Shown here: piece by piece, positions 55,013 through 64,000 of the stretch
Layout of the letters: the number at the start of each line of letters is the position of its first letter
Numbering within the stretch: position 1 is the stretch's first letter
Assembly (NCBI RefSeq): GCF_017654505.1
Contig: NC_054538.1
Location: 61,704,178-61,768,177 of the forward strand
DNA from: Polyodon spathula
Lineage: Eukaryota > Chordata > Actinopteri > Acipenseriformes > Polyodontidae
Direction: 5' to 3'
DNA length: 64,000 nucleotides
Notes under the pieces: model-generated
The model's database searches: none
Seen by the model: the letters and a program-made list of their open reading frames with translations, nothing else
Told to the model about the DNA's origin: nothing
Program-made: the position numbers and the translations under genes

Positions 55013-55202
55013 TGTCGTTCACTTTCAATTCGAAGACGACCACCAACAATACTTTTGGGAAAATATGTCAAAGCTGTCGCGAGGGAACGTAAGCGGACAA
55101 CGAATGAGGGATGTCTACCTACCACCAAACTAATCTTAGTGGTGTGGACGTGGTGTGGTCGTGGTGTGGTGTCAAGGACCATGTGTGCACTTTGCACCGA
55201 TA

Positions 55203-55358
55203 TTAATTGGCTGTCACAACCGCCGCAGTGTGGGCCACTGCTCCTTCTTGCGACTGGGTGCAGCTCAACCAGTCGTCCAGGTAATTCAACACCCTGATCG
55301 CTTGCAGCTGCAAGGGGGCTACGATGGCATCCTCACACTTAGAGAACGTGCACCGAGG
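55203..55358 (-). pseudogene. DIRS-like reverse transcriptase fragment
   Basis: A minus-strand frame reads PRCTFSKCEDAIVAPLQLQA then IRVLNYLDDWLSCTQSQEGA and ends at a stop. YLDD (codons at 55272-55283) is the catalytic Asp pair, and the I-R-V-L-N-Y-L-D-D-W-L context is typical of DIRS-family (tyrosine-recombinase) retrotransposons. Only about 51 codons survive. It lies just right of the inverted termini at 54.8-55.1 kb, so both probably derive from one element. Confidence 0.7.
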
Positions 55359-55816
55359 TTACTGGGCCGGGTGTCTAGTTTGGACCGCGTGCAGTCACAC
55401 AACCGATGCAGCGCGCAGCTTGCAGCAGTGTGGAGCACTGCCTACAGACAGTATCAGTCTGATTGAGAAAGATTAATCAAACAATACAAAAAAAAAATAT
55501 TATTTGATTAATAATACATTCATTAATTAACCTAAGTACGTTACATATCTTACAGATTTATTTATTTATTTATTTTGCCGTTAGTCTCCCTGACGACGTT
55601 ACTTTATTTTCTGAATTTACCTCAAATACTGTAGCATTAACTACCATCTCCTTAGTTATTTACGCATTAACTGTAACATACATAGGTATTCACCTGCATC
55701 CATATTTACGGTGTAAACAGTAAACTGGTGGCTCATTGAGGAAATTGGAAACAATTAATAATTTATTATGTTAAATCCCTAGATAGCTATCTCAGGCCAA
55801 CATAGGAAAAACACAA

Positions 55817-55817
<1 letters not shown>

Positions 55818-55876
<59 letters not shown>
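55818..55876. repeat. (AAT)n microsatellite
   Basis: About 19 AAT units. Confidence 0.95.
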
Positions 55877-55878
<2 letters not shown>

Positions 55879-57346
55879 CACACATGTCATTTCTATGCCT
55901 TCTTCCTGTGACTATGCTCTCTTCCTCAATGTTCCCTACTCATCCAGTTGTACAAAAGGTTGATGTGGACATTCATTATCACTATAGTGGTTTACTTAAA
56001 ATCGGGAATGCCTTCCATTGAACATTGTATTGACATTCATTGATGCTACTCTATGCTAGTTGTACAAGTAGGTCGTGGTCACCTTCTTTTAGTGGCGCAA
56101 CTGTAATGTGTTAGTTAGCTGAGGTTTTGAATATTTGCTCACTGTGATCCCCTGGTCATTAACATCTCGTTAAAACTCTTCTGTGGTTTGTCTATTTTAT
56201 TTCTTTCAGCTGTGGCCTAGAATACACCTCTGTTTCTACACCGTTTCTTTTTAAAACCCCACAAGGGAAAACATGGTAAAAAATGTGACACTGTTTGGTG
56301 TTTCAGATTGAAGTAAAGTGTGAAGTTTTTCAAGGCATAGTTTTCAACCAATGTTTGTACAAACTAGCTGGATCTTTTCTTTTACCTCACTTCAAAGCAA
56401 ACCCTTTAGCATTTGTTGGCCCAAAGGAGAGAAACACAGATCCATAATAAAATGTGTTTTTCTTGTACTTTCAAATAAGCCCATTTCAGAGTTGTCATTT
56501 TAATTTTCTGTAAACAACAAAGCAGTAACAATAAAGGCTAATAAGGTAATACTTGTGTTTGCAACAGTGTCTTATGAAAGCTGTCTTATAAGTGTAAAAT
56601 TATGGCCCTATAATCCTGTTTTCTTGCAGATACATGTGGGGTAAGCAAAATTCTCTGACCTCCAAATGTTTAAGAGAACACATACAGTACTCACACTGCC
56701 AGAAGATTCCAGAAACTCAGAAGTCAGCATTTTTTTTTTTGTTTTATTCAAAAATGGCACACTTCTCTGGATTTCATAAAGGGTGCATATTGAAAACATG
56801 CATAATATTCAGTATGGGTCTTAAAAAGTGCTCTGATCAATACAACATTCATGATATGACTTTTTGTTGAAAGGGTAAATTCGAAGTGCTTTTTTCAATA
56901 CCTTTTCAAACACATGTTCCTCATTATCCTATTTCTAACCTGCGGCTCACTGAAACACTCTAAAGCTTGTCTCCCTTAGGCAGTGATCTAATGAGGAGGA
57001 CTTCTATTTCCTCTTCCAGCACAAATTAAAGAGTGGTGCCATGACTTCTTTACACATCTTCTTCACATAAATCTTGCATGTAAAATCCCCCCCAGAATCA
57101 ATGCCTGTGTGTCCCAAGGCACATACTACCCCTTCATCGGCTAATGAGACTAACACAAGGTAAGTCACCCAGACATGCAGAATGCTACAGAGAAAATAGA
57201 CAACATAAGCATAGAACATAAGTCTGGTTACAGTGTTTACCTTAACTACTGTAGATGACTGTGTTGTCTGACAGCTAGTGTCTCATAGTGATACTGTACT
57301 TGGCCTTCCATTGCTTCAGGATCTTGTCCTATTTATAAATACACTA
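55877..57346. other. Intergenic stretch, nothing recognised
   Basis: AT-rich sequence between the AAT array and the 1.3-kb transposon. No coding pattern, repeat or regulatory cluster that I can support. Confidence 0.5.
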
Positions 57347-57591
57347 TGTAACACAATTTTTGTTCCTGGGTAGTAAGTGTTATTTCCTAATTGCTTATGC
57401 CTCAAAAGTATAGAAAATGGCTATTATTCCCCACAAACTTTGCTTTTGTGACCAGGACAGTAATATTTTGAAATTTACCTATTTCCAATGAGAAAACGGT
57501 TTTCATTCACATAAAGTCAGAAAAAAACAACATATGAATCCAAATTAACATGTATTTATACTAAAGTAATACAAAAATGACTACAAAAGAT

Positions 57592-58323
57592 TTAGAAGTG
57601 AGTAGTTTTTCGGGATTTACGATTATACTGTAAATCACTTTCACGAATCAGCCCCCAAATGTAGTCTCCCATCATGTTCTTGTTATACTGTCCTTGGTAG
57701 CGGCATTCAAAGTCCAGTATATCCTGGTGGAAGCGCTCGCCTTGCTCCTCTGAGTACGCTCCCATGTTCTCCTTGAATTTATCAAGATGAGCTTCAAGGA
57801 TATGGACTTTGAGGGACATCCTACAGCCCATTGTGCCGTAGTTCTTCACCAGAGTCTCAACCAGCTCCACATAGTTTTTGGCCTTGTGATTGCCCAGGAA
57901 GCCCCGAACCACTGCGACAAAGCTGTTCCAAGCCGCTTTCTCCTTGCTAGTGAGCTTCTTGGGGAATTCATTGCACTCCAGGATCTTCTTTGTCTGTGGT
58001 CCGACGAAGACACCGGCTTTGAACTTTGCCTCAGACAGCTTAGGGAAGAAGTCTTGAAGGTACTTGAAGGCTGCCGACTCCTTATCTAGAGCTCTGACAA
58101 ATTGTTTCATAAGGCCCAATTTGATGTGCAGTGGTGACATCAGCACCTTCCGGGGGTCCACCAGCGGCTCCCACTTGATGTTGTTCCTCCCCACAGACAA
58201 CTCGGTCCGCTGTGGCCAGTCCCGCCTGTGGTAGTGGGCCTTGGTGTCCCTGCTGTCCCAAAGGTAAAGATAGCAGGGAAACTTTATAAAATTGCCTTGG
58301 AGACCCATCAGGAATGCCACCAT
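57592..58323 (-). CDS. Transposon-encoded protein, GERFHQDI family, 243 codons
   Basis: An uninterrupted ORF from ATG at 58323; the frame is open further up, to a stop just below 58370 (upstream reading RWHQEAA before the Met). Visible blocks are FPCYLYLWDSRDTKAHYHRR, PLHIKLGLMKQFVRALDKES, MSLKVHILEAHLDKFKENMG, GERFHQDILDFECRYQGQYN and DYIWGLIRESD. I recognise these from a recurrent protein family in arthropod and fish genomes, usually longer, that lacks a name I can give with confidence; it behaves as a transposase-related protein. No signal peptide or membrane segment. The first ATG on the transcript (58369) is in another frame. This may be a shortened derivative of a longer transposase. 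Confidence 0.75.
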   Translation of the reverse strand: MVAFLMGLQGNFIKFPCYLYLWDSRDTKAHYHRRDWPQRTELSVGRNNIKWEPLVDPRKVLMSPLHIKLGLMKQFVRALDKESAAFKYLQDFFPKLSEAKFKAGVFVGPQTKKILECNEFPKKLTSKEKAAWNSFVAVVRGFLGNHKAKNYVELVETLVKNYGTMGCRMSLKVHILEAHLDKFKENMGAYSEEQGERFHQDILDFECRYQGQYNKNMMGDYIWGLIRESDLQYNRKSRKTTHF

Positions 58324-58414
58324 TGCAGCCTCTTGATGCCATCTCAGAAAAATGCAGATATGTATTCACTTAGGCAGCTGGAACTAAACTGAACTGGTGG
58401 GCTTAAGGTCCCTG

Positions 58415-58434
58415 TATTTATACTACTATTTATA
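58415..58434 (-). promoter_or_regulatory. Two TATA boxes of the transposon promoter
   Basis: TATAAATA occurs twice on the minus strand, at 58434-58427 and 58422-58415, immediately below the five-unit heat-shock element. Initiation 25-30 bases further on would fall near 58390-58405, just above the first ATG at 58369. Confidence 0.55.
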
Positions 58435-58440
58435 TTACTG

Positions 58441-58463
58441 GAAAGTTCTAGAATGTTCTAGAA
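58441..58463 (-). promoter_or_regulatory. Heat-shock element, five perfect units
   Basis: Reading plus: GAA, TTC, GAA, TTC, GAA, each separated by exactly two bases (58441-58463). This is the HSF-binding array in its ideal form, with five contiguous alternating units. It lies 7 bases above a TATA box and about 120 bases above the transposon ORF start, inside the terminal inverted repeats. Function is inferred from the motif. Confidence 0.75.
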
Positions 58464-58498
58464 GTTACTCCAAGTTTACTCAGCACTGAATCTATCTG

Positions 58499-58511
58499 GA
58501 ATGTTCTGGAA
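58499..58511 (-). promoter_or_regulatory. Second heat-shock element, three units
   Basis: GAA, TTC and GAA with two-base spacing, 35 bases above the five-unit array and overlapping the inner edge of the right inverted repeat. Three units form a minimal HSF trimer site. Confidence 0.6.
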
Positions 58512-59224
58512 AATAGGTAAATTTCAAAATGTCACTGTCCTGGTCACAAAAGCAAAGTTTGTGGGGAATAATAGCCATGTTCTATATTTTTGAGGCATAA
58601 GCAATTAGGAAATAACACTTACTACCCAGGAACCAAAAAAAATAAATAATAATTGTTACACGGTGATATCAGTGTACTGGAGAGTATCATATTACCTGTA
58701 GATGATATAGACCACAGTTGCTAATTTAAAAACAAAAAAACAAAAAAACTAATACAACAGGTCAACAAAGCAAAAAGTATTTTTGTCTTTTGTTAATAAA
58801 AGGACAAAGGAACAGATCTATAGATGATGGCCAAAATAAACTAAGTTGCTTTAACTTTGAAGTTAAATTCCTCCTACTTGCCTCAATTTTCTAGTGTGAC
58901 TGGCATCTTTAAACAATATCTTGTTAATATTCATCTCACAATGCTAAACAACATAATGAAGACTGAAGTTGTGTAAAAATGAACAAACTGGGTTATTATA
59001 TGAAATGCAGGGAAGAAAGCATAAAGCCAAAACTTCTGTCTACAGAACTAAAATGTTTCTTTAGTTTTATTCACATTTTTTAAGTAAGGAAATGTATGGT
59101 ACCACAAAGCATGTGTGGCTCATCCAGGACCACCGCTTTACAGCACGTTATACCACCGATGGACACAGCGGCACTGGAAGAATTATTGAAGTGGAGGTGC
59201 TGAAAACCATTGAACAAAACTGTT

Positions 59225-60385
59225 GCTCCTGTACATGATGGAACCCCTGTGCATGATGGAACCCCTGTGCATGATGGAACCCCCGTGCATGATGGAACCC
59301 CTGTGCATGATGGAACCCCTGTGCATGATGGAACCCCTGTACTTGATGGAAACCCTGTGCATGATGGAACCCCTGTGCATGATGGAACCCCTGTACTTGA
59401 TGGAACCCCTGTGCATGATGGAACCCCTGTACTTGATGGAACCCCTGTACATGATGGAACCCCTGTACATGATGGAACCCCTGTGCATGATGGAACCCCT
59501 GTACTTGATGGAACCCCTGTGCATGATGGAACCCCTGTGCATGATGGAACCCCTGTACTTGATGGAACCCCTGTGCATGATGGAACCCCTGTACTTGATG
59601 GAACCCCTGTACTTGATGGAAACCCTGTACTTGATGGAACCCCTGTGCATGATGGAACCCCTGTACTTGATGGAACCCCTGTGCATGATGGAACCCCTGT
59701 ACTTGATGGAACCCCTGTACTTGATGGAACCCCTGTGCATGATGGAACCCCTGTACATGATGGAACCCCTGTACTTGATGGAACCCCTGTACTTGATGGA
59801 ACCCCTGTGCATGATGGAACCCCTGTACTTGATGGAACCCCTGTACTTGATGGAACCCCTGTGCATGATGGAACCCCTGTACTTGATGGAACCCCTGTAC
59901 TTGATGGAACCCCTGTACATGATGGAACCCCTGTGCATGATGGAACCCCTGTACTTGATGGAACCCCTGTACTTGATGGAACCCCTGTGCATGATGGAAC
60001 CCCTGTACTTGATGGAACCCCTGTACTTGATGGAAACCCTGTACATGATGGAACCCCCCGTCCATGATGGAACCCCTGTGCATGATGGAACCCCTGTACT
60101 TGATGGAACCCCTGTGCATGATGGAACCCCTGTACTTGATGGAACCCCTGTACTTGATGGAACCCCTGTACATGATGGAACCCCTGTGCATGATGGAACC
60201 CCTGTACTTGATGGAACCCCTGTGCATGATGGAACCCCTGTACTTGATGGAACCCCTGTACTTGATGGAAACCCTGTACATGATGGAACCCCCCGTCCAT
60301 GATGGAACCTCTGTGCATGATGGAACCCCTGTACTTGATGGAACCCCTGTACTTGATGGAACCCCTGTACATGATGGAACCCCTT
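59225..60385 (+). repeat. 18-bp minisatellite, about 64 units
   Basis: A tandem array of an 18-base unit with two main forms, GTGCATGATGGAACCCCT and GTACTTGATGGAACCCCT, plus a GTACAT form and AAACCCT variants. The middle part shows a three-unit (54-base) higher-order pattern. A 235-base segment containing a 19-base unit (CCCCCCGTCCATG, near 60051 and 60286) is duplicated at the right end. The unit contains no stop in five of six frames, which creates long artefactual ORFs. No promoter, signal peptide or homology supports coding. Confidence 0.95.
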
Positions 60386-62689
60386 TATATTCCACATTGA
60401 GGTATCAAAACTAAGCAATGAAGTAAAAATATTGAACTGAAGAATGGGAGTGGGGGTGGGGCAGTCATAATGCTGATAATGCGAAAAAGATAGCGTTGTA
60501 GCTGAACATTTTCAATAAGAATGTAACCATCCCTTCGGTCATGGCATGAAACTCAGCATCCTGATCATTTTGGAAGGGAGAACTGAAAAGTCTGATTTAA
60601 CAAAGCTGAACTGATTTTGTGTGCTCTGCTGGAACATTTTTAATTGCAAGCGATTGGGGCTACATCATAAAGAACTATGAGAGTTTGTAGACCAGTGACT
60701 TCCAAATGTTTTGGACTGAAGCTTCACTTTATATTACTAACTTTCCTGGAACGCTAAGTTTGAAGCAGCCTACAGTTAATATACACCATACTGTACAAAT
60801 GAATCCATAAAATATGAATCTTGTCTGACACAAAAAACATGTTTTCATTTCATAACAGCATTAATATCCTTCACAGCAGGCATTGATTACCTGCTAGATC
60901 ATTCATCCTTTGTTAAAAGCCTTCAGCTCTGTACACATTCAAGAAAAAGTCAAACTGTCAAATTTATCTTGGCCCTAGCACAGCTTACCAATAGCACTGA
61001 GAGTTAGGCATATAAAGAGGTCATAACCTAAGCTTTAAACAAATACCTCATGTTGGCATTAGCAACATATGCAGCTTTTATGAGCACCACACAGCAACTC
61101 ATGAGCGAGTCTGACACAAGAAGTTATAGGGACCCAGGAATAGCTTTCTAAATTCTAAATCTTCAGTATATAGTGAAACTTGAAAACATCTCTTTTAAAA
61201 TTATAGTGAAGGTTTCATTATAGGCTATGTATAAAGCAGCCTCCAAATATATTAGAAATACTTGGCTATGTTTTGCTAAAAAAAAAAAGAAAAAAAAATT
61301 CTTAGTTCAAACTTAATGCATCAACTGAGACAGTAACTTCCAAAGGCACTTGATAGCGTTAACATTAAAAAGCAAGCATTACTTCAAATGTGTTGGTTGC
61401 AGATATCCCAATCTTTCTAATCTAAGGTTGTGTGCTTGTAATTAAGCATTAAGAACTTGAGCCTTTGATCTTTTCATTTTATGGAGCCTGTAATTGTAAA
61501 CAGGTGGCATTTTATTTTTTGCTATTGCGCTTCTGCAACTTTAGAGTGGCAATCCAATATCTTCATTAATACTTCAAGACATGCAGTCCTTGTGAGCTGG
61601 ACACCTCATGTTCGTCAGGGCTTAATAATATTATAAAAATGTATTTGTTCTGAGATTACAGTAACTTATGCCACTTAGTAATTTTAAGGATTCACAGCCA
61701 ACAACATGGGATGGTCTTTAAAAACTGCTTATTTATATGCAATAAATCTTTGCTTGTCATGAGTAAGAATTAAGCCTGTGTAGCTATTCTAGCTAATATC
61801 TCTGCTATCTGAATCTTCGTGACTACTGTTCTTAATTATGATGCAATGTGCTAAAAAAAAAACTGTTAACACTGTGAGACATTACATTACTCATTTATAT
61901 GTTTACATTCAATAGGGTTCACTGTTTTCTCGTTTAGCATTCAAACTGCAAAAGATACCATGTGTGAACTGAATATAAAGTCGAGTTGCCTGTGATCATT
62001 ATTTTCCCTAGTGGCAATGTAACTGATAATCTATAAGCAAGTAGCTGGTAGAAACAATGATGGTTTATGCAAATACATTAAAACCCATTTCTAATGGTGG
62101 CACACTTTTAGTTACTGGTTATACTAGCCCAGGTCTTTGTACATCAATAGTTCTAGAACACTACATATGCAAAAAACTATTACAAGTTACCACTGACATT
62201 CCAGCTTTGATCTCTACTGATATTTATGTGTAGTAAGACGTAACCCAAAGCTGCTCAATCTGAATATATGACCACAGGATTTTTAATTTAATCATTGAAA
62301 TCATTGAGCAATTGATGTAAAAACATGAGCACTTTGAACTTTGTAAACACTGTACTGTAGCTGTAAATAAATTACAATTTTAGCCTGGCAACCTGGCACC
62401 AATGCGGCAATGTTCTATGCAGATCAAAACAACATATTTCTTGTTATGATACAGTGTGTTACTGCCTGAGTTGTAATCTGGTTTTGGTCACAAGAGAAAT
62501 CAGTTTGGTACTTTTAACTTCGCTCTCAGTGGGCAGCAGTAAAACTTCGCTCAACCACAAACTGAGTACCTTTGTAGTCTCAAAACAAAAATGGATGAAA
62601 ATGGAGTCTACTCATCCCTCATCACTAACAAGGAGGTGCTTTCAGGGGAGCCAAGCTCATGGGGCAATATGAGGAGGCCTACAATGTCA
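60386..62689. other. Intergenic stretch, nothing recognised
   Basis: AT-rich sequence between the minisatellite and the Tc1 relics. No gene, RNA or repeat that I can name. Confidence 0.5.
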
Positions 62690-63260
62690 TTGTGTGTTAT
62701 ACTGCTTCTCTAGGTTCAACATCTGAATATAACTGGCAGAAGGCACAGGTGTCGTTGTCCATCCATCAACGGTCCAAAGCACCTTTGACCATTTTAACAT
62801 AGTCCAATTTCTGTATTGTTGTGCATATTGTAGCCTTTTAGTCTTGTTCCCCTTTCTTAACAGAGGTATTCTTAGTGCAACACATCCTTTAAGTCCTGAT
62901 TTCAAGAGTGACCTTCGTACTGTTGATTTGATGGACAATGACACCTGTGCCTTCTGCCAGTTCTGTTGTCAATTCAACATTTGTCTTCTTTCTATTCCTT
63001 AAGGATATTATCTTGAAGAATTGCTCATCCTTGTTAGCAGCTGTTTGGGTCTTCCAGTCCTGGGTTTGCCAATTACACATAATGTTTCTCTGTACTTGTT
63101 GATTATGCTTCGAATACCACACCTTGAGAATCGAGTGATGCAAGCTATTTCACTCAATGTTTTTCCTTCTTTATGCAAGTCAAGGTTGTTATAATAGTAA
63201 AAAACACTAGTGGAGGCTTTGAGTAAATTGTTGATGCTCATAATGCACCAGAGTAGAAAA
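62690..63260 (-). pseudogene. Tc1-like transposase, frameshifted and rearranged
   Basis: Minus-strand pieces in successive frames read EGKTLSEIACITRFSRCGIR (helix-turn-helix), KPRTGRPKQLL, RNRKKTNVELTTELAEGTGV, STVRRSLLKSGLKGCVALRI-PLL and QYRNWTMLKWSKVLWT. This is Tc1 order up to the start of the catalytic core. The sequence then turns into an inverted copy of its own ELAEGTG region (62731-62763 against 62930-62962). The rest of the catalytic domain is missing. Confidence 0.75.
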
Positions 63261-63296
63261 ATGCAACATGTCTAAGACATGTCTAAGACCACAACA

Positions 63297-63442
<146 letters not shown>

Positions 63443-63445
63443 ACA

Positions 63446-64000
63446 CACTGAGTATACAAAACATTAGGAACACCTGCTGTTTCCATGAAATAGACTGACA
63501 AGGTGAATCCAGGTGAAAGCTATGATCCCTTATTGATGTAATCTGTTAAATCCACTTCAATCAATGTAGATGAAGGGGAGAGGTTAAAGAAGGATTTTTA
63601 AGCCTTGACACAATTGAAACATGGATTGTGTATGTGTGCCATTCAGAGGGTAAATGGGCAAGGCAAAAGATTTAAGTGCCTTTGAACGGGGTATAGTAGT
63701 AGGTGCCAGGCGCGCTGGTTTGAGTGTGTCAAGAACTGCAATGCTGCTGGGTTTTTCACGCTCAACAGTTTTCCATGTGTATCAAAGATGGTCTACCACC
63801 CAAAGGAAATCCTGCCAACGGCAGGCCAGTGGTCAAAAATGGCTCATTGATGAAAGAGGCCAAAAGAGGCTGACACGAATTGTGCAGAGCAACAGACGGG
63901 CTATAGTTAGTCAACTGACAGTCCAGTACAACATTGGTGCCGAAAGACCCATAAAAGAATGCACAACTCGTCTTACCGTGACATGAATGGGGTATGGCAG
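63446..64000 (+). mobile_element. Tc1-like element, 5' part, runs off the window
   Basis: The terminus CACTGAGTATACAAAACATT followed by AGGAACACCTGCTGTTTCCA is that of the abundant salmonid/fish Tc1-like family. The leader and transposase start follow at the usual distance. Its outer end touches a (TG)n(TA)n array at 63299-63439. Confidence 0.85.
63654..63986 (+). pseudogene. Tc1-like transposase N-terminal part
   Basis: An open frame of 110 codons beginning MGKAKDLSAFERGIVVGARR and reading GLSVSRTAMLLGFSRSTVFH: the two helix-turn-helix units of the Tc1 paired-like DNA-binding domain. The stop near 63984 interrupts a stretch that should continue toward an RMGYGS-like block (visible in another frame at about 63985-64000), so a small frameshift is likely. 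The catalytic domain would lie beyond the window. Confidence 0.8.

Larger units (their letters stand above)
57347..58660 (-). mobile_element. 1.3-kb DNA transposon with about 140-bp inverted repeats
   Basis: The left end TGTAACACAATTTTTG at 57347 and the right end reverse-complemented (TGTAACAATTATTA, end 58660) start inverted repeats of about 140 bases with only a handful of mismatches over the inner 125 (shared blocks CCTGGGTAGTAAGTGTTATT and CCCCACAAACTTTGCTTTTG). The element encloses one ORF and a promoter-like region. I could not define a target-site duplication or name the superfamily. High repeat identity indicates recent mobility. Confidence 0.8.

Noticed and set aside
57787..58089. 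Plus-strand ORF of 100 codons
   Set aside because: Shadow of the transposon ORF on the minus strand.
59080..60418. Several overlapping ORFs of 285-430 codons with hexapeptide repeats on both strands
   Set aside because: They are translations of the 18-bp minisatellite, open because the unit lacks stops in five frames; no start context, signal peptide or domain supports a protein.

Overview
This is vertebrate, almost certainly fish, nuclear DNA: AT-rich, with long introns, many (TA)n/(CA)n arrays and relics of Tc1, DIRS, CR1, LTR and SINE elements. MIR-like and tRNA-derived SINEs together with very long introns suggest a non-teleost ray-finned fish (sturgeon, paddlefish, gar or similar). That placement is inference; no search was run.

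The one host gene I can name is the 5' part of EHBP1 (EH domain-binding protein 1), on the minus strand. Six coding exons carry the first 211 codons plus one base: 51198-51301 (start codon), 28649-28706, 28219-28314, 24325-24378, 3578-3759 and 1808-1947. All have AG/GT splice borders and compatible phases. They encode the N-terminal C2-type (NT-C2) membrane-binding domain and the start of the acidic linker. The calponin-homology and bMERB domains lie beyond the left edge. Introns measure about 1.6, 20.6, 3.8, 0.33 and 22.5 kb. A probable 5'UTR continuation (51302-51630), a possible non-coding first exon (ending at 52344) and a cluster of four CCAAT boxes (52671-52923) suggest the promoter.

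The introns hold transposon debris: three related LTR-like elements in one orientation (6.1, 11.2 and 15.9 kb), Tc1 fragments (5.5, 10.2 and 40.2 kb), an L1-like 3' end (21.3 kb), a Harbinger-type Myb/SANT fragment (29.9 kb), a TTAA-flanked piggyBac-like element (30.3-32.0 kb), a tRNA SINE (33.9 kb), a second LTR type (40.8 kb), MIR-like SINEs, and CR1 pieces (47.1 and 49.4-50.5 kb). A perfect 26-bp-stem palindrome lies at 26.7 kb, and an unassigned exon-like plus-strand ORF at 36.4 kb.

Right of the promoter (53-64 kb) I see no host gene. This part holds a DIRS-like relic (inverted termini plus a reverse transcriptase fragment with YLDD), a 1.3-kb DNA transposon with about 140-bp inverted repeats and an intact 243-codon ORF, an 18-bp minisatellite of about 64 units, and two Tc1-family elements. 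The most striking signal is in the 1.3-kb transposon. Directly upstream of its ORF are five perfect contiguous heat-shock-element units, a second three-unit element, and two TATA boxes, which together look like a compact heat-shock promoter carried by a mobile element.
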